From Mycogone perniciosa (lineage: Eukaryota; Ascomycota; Sordariomycetes; Hypocreales; Hypocreaceae), in the NCBI GenBank assembly GCA_025331125.1, contig JAOALB010000027.1, positions 1 to 64,000 of the forward strand: DNA of 64,000 bases. Direction: 5' to 3'. Of the stretch, positions 48,292 through 60,420 are shown piece after piece; position 1 is the first letter of the stretch; every line of letters begins with the position of its first letter. Below the pieces are notes generated by a model. The model ran no database searches. It was not told the origin of the DNA and saw only the letters and a list, made by a program, of their open reading frames with translations. The position numbers were made by a program, and so were the translations under genes.

Positions 48292-48337
48292 CTCTTCGAG
48301 CTCACTCGTAATGATGAGCTTACGAGTGCTCGAAGAG
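48292..48337. repeat. imperfect inverted repeat (stem-loop)
   Basis: Arms at 48292-48311 and 48320-48337 are reverse complements except for two extra bases in the left arm. They are separated by an 8-nt loop. A small palindrome (CCTCTAGAGG) follows directly. It lies in non-coding DNA. Confidence 0.8.
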
Positions 48338-49607
48338 CCTCTAGAGGGAGGCTAGAGACTCCCATCATCAGTCAGGGGTCAGGGGCCAGGGGACACCCTT
48401 GTAGTATGTAAGTGGCAACGCGCACTGCACAGGTCGACGCGCAGCGCACACACAGAAGAGGAGCACGCACGTTGGGCCCTCCATTGAAAACAAGATGCTT
48501 TTCTTTGGTGCACCCATCTGCGTATTAATGGTGGGTGGGTGATCATATAGATTGGGTTGCACAGCCCACGGAAGGCCGCCTCTACTCGTAATCTTGCACG
48601 GAGTACCCCGGGGTCTCCGAAAATGCGCGCGCTTTCGTTTCGTTTACCACACACTGATCAAAAAGAACAATCGACGTGGTGCAAATATTCCAGAACGAAA
48701 TTTTCAACGGACAGCATATCCGGGGACATGGGTGTCGCGGAAGCGGAACCAGGGGCAGAGCCCAGGAAAAGAGGCGAAGGACGGGGAGGGCGTTGGATGA
48801 CGCCGGCTCTGCCCCCTGGCTATCCGCTTTGGCACCGCAGAGCTGGGAAGACGCATGAATACTCCGTCCATTATGCTAGTACTGCTAGCAGTACTCGTAG
48901 TGCTAGTAGTACTTCGTACTAGAAGTGTGAACAATTTGCTGTGTACGACTTAGGACGGCAGTTGAAATTGCTTTTTCCCAAAAGCCTCCTCGGAAGTGGA
49001 GGCTCAATAACAGGGGTGATATGATGTTAGCTGCAAGAAGAAAAGTCTTTCCCACAGCGCGGATGCACGTCTTCCCAGAAACCAAGCAGCTCAGTTGGTG
49101 CGGACTTTTCGGGACAGGCTTTGACTCTTTGCTTTGTCTTAGACACTCAGGCTTTTTTTGGTCGGGTTAAAAAAGAAGACTGACTGACTCGGGCCTTGTC
49201 AGGCTGAGTAGAGAAACACTCACGAGAGAGGTCTCAGATTTGTCTTGCCACTCCTTTCCCGTCTAGCCCTTATTATATGGGTGGTTGTTCATCCTGCTCG
49301 CTCCCTTCTCAGGTCCTTCGTCGCTCCTACTCGTAGAGCATCTTACCTATTCATACTAATATCTCACCCACTCATATCCTATCAGTCGCTCCCTTTTTTA
49401 AGGTTGTCGTATCCCAGCATCCCTCATTCCGGGATATAACACATATCCACTTATACCATCGTTTCACTTTGTTAACCTCCCTCACGAGGGCCGGGGTTTT
49501 AATAGCCAACCTCCCTGTCGGGATCTTCTTATATCCCTGGATATCATTCTCCCGCCCGCTGATCTCGCACAAGAAATATCTCTCCGATTGCAAAAAATAT
49601 TTATCCT

Positions 49608-49632
49608 ATCTATCTATCTATCTATCTATCTA
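49608..49632. repeat. TATC tetranucleotide microsatellite
   Basis: About six TATC units directly followed by a TAC-NNN-GTA element (49633-49641), about 150 nt upstream of the start codon at 49781, so probably in the 5' leader. Confidence 0.8.
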
Positions 49633-49780
49633 TACGGAGTACAGAGTACAGAGAAAGAACAAACCCGTCGTCGATTTGTCAATATCGACTCAAGGGCATA
49701 CGCAAGGGCTCACATCCCTTCGGCACCACGGCTCTCATCAACACCACACAATTCGACATCACCACACCATAACTTGCAAA

Positions 49781-51055
49781 ATGCCGAGCCTCATTCCCCT
49801 TCCTGTCAGCCGGCCGAGTCCGACCAAGGCCAGCTTTTTCCCAGAAGAAGAGCAATTTCCGTTCCACTGGAATTCGCCACCACGCAAGCAGCTATTTAGA
49901 CAAGTCCCTGTCGAGCACACGATACCCGCACCAGAGCCTCTCATCACGTCAAAGCCTCGCCCCGAGACAACAACAGAATGGAAGAAAGCATTGGCCGAGG
50001 TCAAGCGGGACTACGTCAACCGGAAATACCGACAATGCTACGGTCGATGCCATGAGATTCTGGACAGTGTGATCGACTTGGTAAGTCTTCGCGTTTAGAC
50101 CCCCATGTTTCGTACTTTTTTGTTTCATCTCACACGAAACCAAACGTCACAATGCTTGCTCGTTTCACTAACGCTAGTCGTGTTCAATCTATAGCACAAG
50201 GTCGAGACCTCATATATCATCTATCTCCGCTTTTATGCCGCCAGCGCAATCGAGATGCAAGTTCGCTCTCTACAGCATACGTCCCCCTACCGCATCAAAC
50301 TCCTCCTTCAAGCCCGTGAGCATTACCGCATTGCCTCCGACTTGGCCACCGAGGAAGATGCCGCAATGCGCCGGCCCTCGTTTCGTGCCCTATCACCTGT
50401 TCCCAGCCTGCACTCGCGTGCCGGATCAGATATGTCCTACTCCACGGCCTCCACCAGAATGTCCTCGCCTGCTCCGTCACTCAGCTCCCTGGACTCGTGC
50501 ATGAAGTCTCGTAATTCCACTACCCCGAAACGCAAGAAACGTGTTGCATTCTGCGACGTTCCAGTCTATGAGCCTGTCATTCGGCCCGATTCTCCCACTC
50601 TGGGATTCGACGACTGGTTCACTGTCAGCCGCCAGCCAACCCCCGAGCCCGTCATTGCTCCGGAGCCGCCATCTCTCCGAAACACGGAGAAGCCCCTGCC
50701 GGCCCTCCCGATGCCCACGCCGAGCATCATCACCACCACCTCCGCCTCCCCGATATTGACACCTATGCAAGAGAGCAAAGACCACGATCCTTTCCTGCAT
50801 GCGCGCTCTATCCACCATTACTGCACCATCCTCAACAGTCTCCAGCGCCAAATCGCCTCCCACATGTCCTGGCTGGACCGCGACATCGCCACCGCGCTGG
50901 AGCCGCGGCCGCCGCAGATGCTCACCGAGGAGATGCGCGCCCTGGAGGTGCGTTCGCGGATTGAGCGATTACGCGCGAGTGGGTGGAAGAGGCAGCGGTT
51001 TGATGCCAAGCGATATGAGGCGCTCCGGGAGAGTACCCTGGCGGATATGGATTAA
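49781..51055 (+). CDS. conserved-looking fungal protein, function unknown
   Basis: Two exons, 49781-50080 and 50195-51055, joined by a 114-nt intron (GTAAGT..TATAG), give 386 aa. No named domain was recognised. A helical segment spans the exon junction, at about residues 66-130. It is rich in Tyr, Arg and Leu, has a TPR- or MIT-like helical-hairpin appearance, and includes the Y-R-Q-C-Y-G-R-C-H-E segment. The middle is a Ser/Pro-rich stretch with a basic K-R-K-K-R patch (about 199-203) that could be a nuclear localisation signal. The C-terminal ~110 residues are again helical and highly charged. The strong codon regularity, clean intron and structured ends support a real gene. Confidence 0.8.
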
Positions 51056-51669
51056 GTTGATTGCTTTCATTCTTGGGTTTTGGGTATTTGATTTCTGCTT
51101 TCATTTATTGCTTTCAAGCCACTTTTATTGTTTTCTCTTCGTTTGGGTCAGCGTGGGCGCCCGGAAGTCTTGTTTATCACATGGTTTTTAACAAGGTATA
51201 TATGGATAGGACGGAGAATAGTTTTATACCCCCAAAAGGGAACGGGAATCAAGGTGGATAAGGAAGGGTCTGTAAATTACATCATGGTTGATGTGAACCA
51301 CGCACGAATGGATGATGCATAGCTTCACAGTTGGAATGGTAACGCAGAGAGATGGATAGTTAGAATAGTCATATGCCTAGGTAGTACTATTAATAACAAT
51401 CAGAATCAGATTGACAAGATAAAAATGATGCACCCCTATCGACCTGTCGATGTTGATATCTCCGTCTCCGTCCAAGTTTTTCTTTCTCTTTTGCCTAAAT
51501 ATGCTCAAGTGATTAAAGCAGCTCCGCCAGGGAAGCAACCCACAGACTTGAACCAGGTCGAGTCCCAACCAGAATCAGAAACCAACAAACCAACAAAGCC
51601 GAAGAAGGTAAAAAAATATCCAAAAAAAAAATATCCAAAAATGCCAACCATTCAGAGGGTTGGAGATCT
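51056..51669. other. convergent intergenic region
   Basis: About 0.6 kb between the 3' ends of two convergent genes. Contains an A-rich direct repeat (AAAAAATATCC twice) near 51614-51640. No gene is supported. Confidence 0.5.
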
Positions 51670-53073
51670 TCAAGAATCGTTGAAACTGCGTCGCTTTGCC
51701 TCCCTTTCCAACTCTTCCTCCTTCTGCAGAGTCTCCTGCTTCTGCTTCGCCTCCTGCAGCGCAAAGTTACCCAGCGCTCGTAGTATTGAGCCTGTGCCCG
51801 TGGCCGTGGCCGTGGCGGAGCCTTCCTCTTTGTTGTCGTCTCCATTCACGTGGCCCATATCAGAATCATCCGGATCCTCCTCATGCTCCCTAAGCTTGTT
51901 GATCCTGTTTTGAAGTTTTATCACCTCAATGGCACGACGCAACCTGGCGCGAGTTCTGTAGGCCTTGAGTTCTGGCAGCAAGTTGTGGTCGGACGCGTTT
52001 TCGCCGCTTAGCCAGATGTGACCTAAAGCTTGCTATATCATTGTGTCAGAGGCATTTCGAGAGGTATCGTTGCATTCTAATAGACTCACTTCACTAGTCC
52101 ATCTATTTTCAGGGTCCGCCACAAGGAGATGGTTGATAAAGTCCTTAGCATCGGCGCTGACATCCTTCCAATATCGCTCGTGGAAGATGACATCACCCTT
52201 CTTGCATTCCATGATCAGGTCAGTGAGGTTCTCGCTTCGAAATGGAGAATAGCCGCAGAGCAAGGTATATGTGATGACACCGAGCGACCACATGTCCACG
52301 GGTTTGCCGTGGCCTTGACGCTCCATCACCTCTGGAGCCGCATAGCCAAATGAGCCAGCCATTGTCTTCAGGGTTTCCTCTTTGGCCGTCAGCGTTTTCG
52401 CAATACCAAAGTCAGCCAAGACAAGGTCAGAATCGTCATCGGGCGTCACGTAAATAAGATTCTCCGGCTTCAGGTCTGCAGTCATGCGTATTAGTTTCAT
52501 CGCAAGCTTAGGATCACATGGCGCTATCGTCATTCCGCACCTCGGTGTACAACATCGTTCTTGTGGAGGTAGTCCACAGCATCGAGAACCTGCTTGATCG
52601 TTTCCGATGCGTCTTTCTCAGTGAACTTGCCCCGTTCGCAGATACGGTCAAAGAGCTCTCCTCCGGTCGCCAACTCGGTAATGATGTAGAACTTGTCCTA
52701 CTCGTATCATTAACACGCCGTCCAGTCAGTCTTGTTAAAGGGGTTATGCGTACCCTCGATTCGAACCAGTCGACAAATTTGACAATGTGAGGGTGTTTCA
52801 GTCGCTGTAGCATTCCCAGCTCATCGTAGACCATCTGCTCGTTCCCCTTGACATTCTTCTTCAGGATGATCTTGATGGCCACCTTGCCGGTGGGGCCATC
52901 TGCCTCACGAACCACTCCGTAAGTGCCAGCACCAAGGGTTCGTCCAAGCCTATACTTTGATCTGTATTACGGTACTCGAGCGGTTAACGTTTGGTTCTGG
53001 ATCGACAAATCGAGGGGCAGAAGACGTACTTCTTCTCATAGCTCTCGGGTTGGCCATGGAGCCGATTAAGCAT
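51670..53073 (-). CDS. calcium/calmodulin-dependent protein kinase, CaMKI type
   Basis: Five exons, 53073-53030, 52961-52754, 52697-52541, 52475-52090 and 52032-51670, total 1158 nt (385 aa). All kinase landmarks are restored by the splicing. The Gly-rich loop is G-A-G-T-Y-G-V-V, the ATP-binding Lys lies in V-A-I-K-I-I, and the catalytic loop H-R-D-L-K-P-E-N is split by intron 3. A-D-F-G and A-P-E complete the core. The activation loop contains K-T-M-A-G-S. The start M-L-N-R-L-H-G-Q-P-E-S-Y and the L-G-R-T-L-G-A-G-T entry fit fungal CaMKs such as the Aspergillus nidulans CMKA/CMKB group. The region after the kinase core (about residues 300-335) is basic and helical, as expected for the autoinhibitory and calmodulin-binding segment. 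A Gln/Glu/Lys-rich tail ends the protein. Which paralogue it is cannot be decided from sequence reading alone. Confidence 0.92.
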
Positions 53074-54756
53074 TGTAGCAACTGTATTCGAACGACAGCA
53101 TCGTCAGCAACCTCTCTACAGGGGTCCATAATGGCCGGGACATTGAGCTATGGCTTTGGCTTGATGCGACGCATTCAAGAGCTGTGTCGCTTGCCCGGAA
53201 GAGGTCGTCTGATCCCCGACTTACAAGTACTCATTTTGTCTGATGGCGGGGTATCTGCAGCAAAGATGGGACGAAAGCAAGTTGGAGCGGGATTAGACCG
53301 ATCGATTCGCTCCGAGCTCGCCGAGGACGAATATGCCTCGCAATATGGAGGAGCGAGACGACACGAGAAGCAAGTTGAAGCAAGCGCGCACAATCGGGCA
53401 ACGATGGAGCACGCAGGAGCGCCGAGTTGGGGGAATCAAAGACAGACTTGAGACGGCTGAGATTAATATATGGCACCGTTGCTGCCCCTAAACTGGCATC
53501 CACATGCCCCTCATCGGGCCCCATGGTCTGGTCCGGTGGTGCGCAGCAAGACTGCCAGCAAGACACAGGGGGCTTGTGGCTGAGTGGGTTGGTTGGTTTG
53601 ATAATGCCCGGGGGGTTCCCCAAGAGCGTCATGCATTATTATCTACCCAGACTGCAAAGCTTCATCTCAATGGATGCGAGATGCCAAGGCTGTGGCTGAG
53701 CTCGCGACCCAACGTTCCAAATTCGACTTCATTGGGCTTGTTGGTGGTACGATATCATATCGTTTCTGCGTACGAGCCTCGGATTATGCCCGGCTATCTT
53801 TGGTGGCCTTTGATGGAGTCCCGTGATGGGTAGCAGATGTCAATAGTTCTTCAGCCAGGCAGCCTCAAGTTACGATATGATATGCAAGTTGGGCAGCCTG
53901 AGAAGCGCTGTCGCCGATCCTTGCTGCACCAGTTGATATACGAGTACTCGTAAAGGCGCAATCGTAATTGCACTGGCCCCACATGAACGTCCATCTGTCT
54001 CAATCTTGTGGCTTGTCCGATGTCAAGGCATATTCTTATTTCTGGGCCTTCTGCTTCGTATTAGTACGGAACGCTCCGTACGGAGCACTCCTCTGGAAGT
54101 GGTTCTAACTCATGGGTTGCCTCTTATAATTTCTGCAGTGCCTCTATCTTACTATGTCTGCCTCTGTTGATTGCATTTGATCTCGATATTGAAATAGCAG
54201 AATTCTCGTCGCAGATCTTCTGGAATGGGTCTGTACAGATTTTGCCCAAAAAGGCATCATGGAGGCCTCTAATACGACGTAGCTCCCGTGGCGACACGGC
54301 CTCAGCCACAGTCCAGCCGGTGACCAGCAATGAGCGAATATGGAGGAGCTAAATGGTCTCTACTCTGTACGGAGTACATCTCCATGATCTTATAAAGCTT
54401 CACCCATGCAGAGTACTCACATCTCTATGTGAAGGTACCTAGAATAAGTGACATTAATAACGGGGGGTTATTCACCGGATTATAGTGGAAGCATCCTGTG
54501 GATGTGGAGCAAGGGAATTCTTGTTGGCTGCCCAATCCTCAAGCGTTCGACAAATCAGGCTGGCCATAGTTACGGAGTAGATACGAAGTACACATTGGTT
54601 CAATAACCGCCCATGTCATGCAGGTAGCACCGCCCACCGAATATGTACTGGTCGAATTCCTATTTCACAGAGAGATATTGTAATTGAATCCTTGATCTTT
54701 GGAATAATTGATCAACGTGGTCGTGTGTGCGTTTCGGACAGTACGGGTTGCGAGAA
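53074..54756. other. 1.7-kb bidirectional promoter region
   Basis: Between the divergent kinase and NLR genes. TAC-NNN-GTA elements at 54368-54376, 54571-54579 and 54582-54590, plus a perfect 7-bp inverted repeat with a 4-nt loop at 54065-54082 built from the same sequence. Frames at 52957-53451 and 53504-53833 show no protein family and were not called. Confidence 0.5.
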
Positions 54757-57700
54757 ATGGATGCTAGTACTTCTCAAACAGCCAGCAAACTCACCACCAC
54801 AACTTCAAGCCTTGCCTCAGCATCCACTGTTAGTCACCGCCATGACTCCAATCGTCATACACCTTGTCTGGCCGCCTCACTGACAGCCAGAGCCTCAACA
54901 GCTCGTCGCCTCTCAGCAGACCAACCGCAAGTCCACATTGCTGAATGGCCTCCTGGTAAAGCCAGCATCTTTCTCCCGGCTGAAGCTATGGAAAAAGAGT
55001 GGGTCAAACAATGTCCAAGAGGATGTCCCAGTGGACGTCCCCAAGAAGGACAAAGGGCCGCTTGGACTCGGCACTTTGTACGATCCTCCAGATGATATAG
55101 TCATGGCAGAGTTGATCTTCATTCATGGGCTTGGGGGCAGTTCCATCAAGACCTGGACAGACTCCTCGGGTCCGGCGAATTGCTGGCCACGGGACTGGTT
55201 GCCGGTGGACCCCGACTTCAAGCATGTTCGAGTTCATTCTTACGGTTACGAAGCGGACTGGAGACATCGAACGCCGAGTATCTTATCTGCCCACGATTTT
55301 GCAGAGTCTCTCCTTGGGGAGATAAGAAATCACCATCTCATCAAACATAGTCGGGCCAGTATCATCATGATTGGGCACAGTATGGGCGGATGTGTGGCTA
55401 AGAAGACATACATCCTCGCACGACAAGACTCTGCTTGCACGGACCTTGCAAGTCGATTTCACTCCATCTTCTTTCTAGCCACTCCTCATCGTGGATCCGA
55501 ATTAGGCAAAGTTCTACGAAGCTTGCTGTTAGTCGCGGGAGTTTCCAAGCCCTACGTCAAGGATCTGGTCGCTAATTCGGCCCCGGTTATCGAGGTGAAT
55601 GATGTATTTGGTCAATTCGCCGCAGACCTACATCTCTGGTCCTTTTTTGAGACTTTACCAATGTCTGATTATTCTGATACGTTGGTTGTTGACAAGCAAT
55701 CTGCAACACTTGGCTACACCAACGAACAAGTGTCTTTTATGGACGCAGATCACCGGCGTATTTGCAAGTTCAAGAGTCAATCAGATCACAATTATAGAAA
55801 ACTGCGCAACGCTCTATCTAGCGCCATCAGCATGATCAGAGAATCTTGTAAGTGCGTGGTTCAGTTGTGTCGATGCCCCTCGGGCTAACCTACATCGCCA
55901 GCTCCTGGCATAGTTGCGCAATCTCGACTGGGACCCTATCTTGGGGTCGACGACTCGTTCAAAGATGACCTGGCTATGTTCCATGAAACGAAACATCCAG
56001 GAACATGTGTTTGGGTCACTGAAGCCACAAGTTTCAGCAACTGGGCGCTACGCCATCCAGGACCATCACCCATCTACTGGTTGTTAGGCCTACCAGGAGT
56101 TGGGAAGTCTATTATTTCCAGCCATGTCGTGGATCATTTGCAGAGCCAGTCAATGCACTGTAGCTACTTTTTTATCAGAAATGGAAAGATTGGAAGCCAG
56201 AGTCTGACGCCTCTCCTAATGAGTCTGGCCTTTCAAATGGCCCTTCAAGACACTAGTATCATGAAGAAAATTTTCCAGTTGCAAGATGATAACGTTTCAT
56301 GGACTGGTCAGAGCGACAGATACGTCTGGCGCAAGCTATTTCTCGAGGCCATATTCGAAACCGAGCCCTTGTCACCGCACTTCTGGGTTATTGATGGCCT
56401 GGACGAATTCTTCCGCACTTCAGACATGCTTCAAATATTCGAACAACTTCCATCAGAAGTTCGTGTTTTTATTACAAGTCGTAAAACATCGGAAATTGAA
56501 AACGGCACCACTTCGCTGGGTCAGCGTGTTTTCGTCCGGCCAATCAACTCCGAAGACACTGGTGAGTCGATAGATGCAGTTTCCGCGAAGACGTTATTTG
56601 AAAGCTTATCATTAATTACAGTTGCCGACATGCGATCTGTTGTTGAGGCCGGACTTTCTAGGCTTAGCCACCTTCGGACCAATGGTATCGGCCCCAAGAT
56701 TATCGAGAAATCTTCTGGTTCGTTCTTATGGATACGCCTCGTCTTGAAGGAACTCGAAACGGCCTTCACCGATGAAGATATTGAGGAGGTACTTGATGAA
56801 ACCCCCATCGACCTATCCGAAATGTACGCCAGAATCCTAAAATCCATTGAAAAAGAGAAGCGTCGAGCTAAACTAGCGAAGTCAATCCTCGCATGGGTAA
56901 CGCTTGCTGTTCGGCCGATGACAGTTGAGGAGCTTCGATGTGCGGTGCATTTGGATCTCAAGGTATCGCCACATAAGATGCATCATGTCATAGTCGGAAC
57001 CTGCGGTCAATTCTTGACAATAGACCAAAGAGAGAGGGTTGACATAGTACATGAGACGGCAAGGCAGTTTCTTTTCCGACAAGACCTCAATTCGGAGCTC
57101 GCAGTCACGCCAACGAAAGGTCACGGGCGCTTGGCAGTGCTTTGCCTGTCATACCTGAGCGACAATCTGAGGTCTGACAAAATGACATCTACCAACGCTG
57201 GCATATCCACCTTTCCATATGCTGCAGACTCCTTCTCCCAACATTTATCTAAATCAGATGTGGAGGATCCCGAGCCTTTCTATGCTCTAAAGGGATTTCT
57301 AGACACCACTGTCCTCTACTGGATCGAAAACGTCGCTCGCAGACGTAAACTCCATCACGCTTTCCGAGCAGCTATTGATCTGGATTCGTATGCAGAATGC
57401 TCTAAACATACAAGGACAAATGGAGACCTGGAGTTACTCAATCGTTGGACAAGGGACATCTCACGGGTGTCTGCAACATTTCGTGAGCCCTTGCTACAAT
57501 GTCCGTCTGCTATTCATAAAGTGTTACCAGCATACTTCCCACCCAATTCAGCTATTAACCAAAGTATTTCCTCTCAAAAACCGAGCCTCGCCTTCATCAG
57601 TCAACAACATTCAGGGTGGAATGAGTGTCTAATGTCTATTCAGCATGAAGACATTGTAATGAGCATCACCTGTGGAAAGAACCACCTAGCTGTTGGTCTG

Positions 57701-59806
57701 GCGAATGGGCTAGTATCGATCTATAACATGGTTTCTCTTAAAAATACAACCGAGTTCCAGTATCCGGCTTTGCTCCTGGGTTTTGGGTGCTCAGACAGAT
57801 ATCTAGCTGCATCGGGACCTCAAAACGCTGTCATTTGGGATGTGAAATCAGGAACGACTCTCCACCGGTTCACTAGTGAGAGATTATCCTCATTTTGCTT
57901 TATAGAAGGAGTGTTTATGAGTTTTTCATTTTCAGACATGATCGAGTCTAGGTAAAAACGCAATCACTTCGGAGCCATGTTGTCCTTCTAACCCTGCAGC
58001 AGAAATCTTGATACCGGCGAGGCAAAGACTCTTCATTGGGGTGACCTCGGTAAAGGCACTCGCGGAGGCACTTCGCTATCTATGCACATCAAAAGGTCTG
58101 TGTTTGATCAGGCCCATGCCGGACGTCTTGGGATTTGCTTCTTCGATAACAGCGATATTTACATTCTCGAAGTTGGTCGGTGGGCCATTCTAGGAATATG
58201 TTCACATTCGGCCAACACCACTGTCACGGCCTTTGCATTCAATCCAGTCCATGAAAAACATTCCCTGGCTGCTTTGTATGCTGATGGGTCTTTGGTCGTC
58301 TTCGACACTCGCACTATGAATCAGACGGTTTGCGGCTCTTTAGTGAAGCTTGATACTCGTACCATGGATCAAATATATGTTCGGTGGGATACGGATGTGT
58401 ATGCCACAGCCGTAATGTGGACCACAGACGGAAAATATCTAGTGGCTGGAACAGGCAAGTCGCCATACATGATCGAAATATACGGGTTGAAGAGTTCGGA
58501 CGACGCCGGTCTTTATCTGGTTCATCAGGTTGACCATCCGGGTCTACCTCTCTCCCCTTTGGTTCTTTCACATCACGGCCAGCGGATCATTAGTTCACAT
58601 AGCGTTCAAACTCGGATATGGGAGTTCCCCTCGATGACTCAATTGGAAACGGAAGGATCTAGCTCTATCGAGATACACCGAAAGCCCTCGAGCCCCGGAG
58701 GACCATTGGGAGCGCCCAATTTTCAACTCGCTAACATCTCTGCCATGGCACTGTCGCAGAATGGCCAGACTATCATATGCGGTACTGAAGGCGGAGACAT
58801 TGCGTGCTTTTCTGCCGCAGATGGTTCACAGATTACCATTCTTCATAGGAAACATAAGCTCGAGATAACAACTCTTGAACTGTGTGAAGGCAAAGAGACA
58901 GATTGGATTGTAACCATCGACTTAGGTGGAGTAGTTGTCATCGCAGAAGCTGTTCACAACAACCGTAATTGGAACAGCGCTACTGTCGTCCTTGAGAAGA
59001 GACCCAGGAAGCGGGCAAAAAGTCTATTGATCAGCCCATCTAAGGATAGGCTGCTAATAGTGGCAGATTTCACCTCTGAGCTATGGGAATTTCCATCCGG
59101 AGAGTTGGTTACGAGTTGGGACGTGCCGGACTCGCGAGAATTGCAACTAGCCCAACAACACCCCTCAATGGATGACAGGTTTATCATCTTTCAACGTTCC
59201 TTTGCCCACCTGTTCTATTGGCATAATTTTGAGCGCACGCCAGAAGAATATCTTTGTCTATCCCGCGATGGTCATCTACCCTCACCAGAACAGGCCATGG
59301 CAACATCATACCTAAGAAATGACCAAATATTCCTCGAAAAATTGTCCTCACCGAACCATGGCGCTCGCGTCAATTGCTGGAATATCACCAGCTTCCAGGA
59401 AACGAGCAACACAATAGAAATTTCTCCCAGGCGTGGACTACAGGCCTTGAGCTGCGTATTTGGTGATATTATAGCGGTGATTGGTTCCGTGCTTGTGTTC
59501 CTTGATAGGGACAGGTGGGTTTGCACTGCAGACCTGGACACAATGGCTTCAACTCAGTATGTCAATCGACACTTCTTTATCTTCCCTGAGTGGTTAAACC
59601 TGCACGAGGAGGTCATGTGTGTCACCACACCAATGAATGACTTGATCTTTGCTAGTGGACGAGATATTACTATCGTGAGAGGATGGATGGACGTTTCAGA
59701 AAAGTTTCCCCTTCCAGATTTTGACATGGATATAGAGTTTGAGCTAAACGAACTTGATGAGGAATGGCTTACTAGGTTTATTTGGAGGGCAACAAGAGAC
59801 AGTTAG
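54757..59806 (+). CDS. NLR-type STAND protein: esterase-like, NACHT and beta-propeller domains
   Basis: Four exons, 54757-54828, 54887-55847, 55902-57951 and 58000-59806, total 4890 nt (1629 aa). Residues ~95-315 form an alpha/beta-hydrolase (PGAP1/SesB-like) domain: F-I-H-G-L-G-G, nucleophile elbow G-H-S-M-G-G near 187, and a likely catalytic His in M-D-A-D-H-R near 310. A NACHT NTPase follows, with Walker A G-L-P-G-V-G-K-S near 408, Walker B W-V-I-D-G-L-D-E-F near 507, and a sensor-like I-T-S-R. Residues ~860-1600 look like diverged WD40/beta-propeller sequence. Such proteins in filamentous fungi act in non-self recognition and programmed cell death; this role is inferred. The exon 1 model rests on an in-frame splice: the only ATG in exon 2's own frame before the hydrolase lies at 55104. 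The exon 3/4 acceptor could be 3 nt later. The effector and ATPase residues are all present, so the protein looks functional. Confidence 0.88.
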
Positions 59807-59852
59807 TAGCCATTTAATGAATACATAGCTAGGGGTTATTCCAAGATATGGA

Positions 59853-60194
59853 TTGCAAGCTCTGAGTTGTGTCTTGATCGACCTCGCAGCAGTTATCGAC
59901 TCCGTAATACTTGTGTTCCTCGACAGGGATAGATGGATTTGCACCGTAGACTTGGACACATTTCCTTCAACGCTAGAAGTGAACCGGTACTGCTTTGTTT
60001 TCCCGGAGTGGGTGAACTATCTAGGGGAAGTCGTTTGTACTATCACACCGTCGAGTGACTTGGTCTTTTCCAGTAACAGAGACATTACCATAATGAAAGG
60101 GTGGAGGGAAATCTCGGAAACTGTCTTTCTTGGGCATTTTGATATAGACAAAGAGCTTAAGCAGTATACAGAGTATACAGAGTCTGATATCTAG
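59853..60194 (+). pseudogene. partial tandem copy of the NLR 3' end
   Basis: A 113-codon frame repeats the C-terminal part of the upstream NLR: L-Q-A-L-S-C-V, V-F-L-D-R-D-R-W, P-E-W and R-D-I-T-I segments occur in both, in the same order and spacing, with many substitutions. The original lies at about 59440-59800. No hydrolase or NACHT part precedes this copy, and its apparent start is not an ATG, so it is a remnant of a tandem duplication rather than a gene, unless it serves as an alternative 3' exon. Confidence 0.8.
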
Positions 60195-60370
60195 ACCACT
60201 GGTCGAATTTTGTAGTTCAATAGATGTGAAAATAGATCGCTCTATTGCTCCACGGCGCAGACAGGTTGATCGAATAGAGTGCGACTGGTTAAAGCAATTA
60301 AAAGCCATTTCGAACAAGTATATAAAAACATAAGACAGCTCACGGATGTGTATAGTTGTCAGAACATCAA

Positions 60371-60420
60371 GAAATCACCACTGCAAGCCTTGAATTGCGC
60401 ATTGACTGATACCACAGCGG
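60371..60420 (+). pseudogene. third, very short relic of the NLR 3' end
   Basis: A segment reading L-Q-A-L-N-C-A-L-T-D matches the start of the duplicated unit (L-Q-A-L-S-C-V in the other two copies), after which the similarity decays. Sequence near 60479-60500 may be a further displaced piece. Confidence 0.55.

Larger units (their letters stand above)
46155..49780. other. 3.6-kb gene-poor region
   Basis: Longest stretch here without a supported gene. The frame at 47470-47913 (147 codons) has an Arg/Glu-rich C-terminal half but no recognisable domain, and was not called. TAC-NNN-GTA elements lie at 46944-46952, 47129-47137, 47609-47617, 48116-48124, 48910-48918 and 49633-49641. A strong imperfect inverted repeat lies at 48292-48337, a TATC microsatellite at 49608-49632. 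The last few hundred bases are pyrimidine-rich and probably the promoter and leader of the gene at 49781. Confidence 0.5.

Noticed and set aside
54938..55888. NLR N-terminus beginning at 54938
   Set aside because: That codon is TTG, not ATG. The in-frame splice from an ATG at 54757 (intron 54829-54886) gives a better start.
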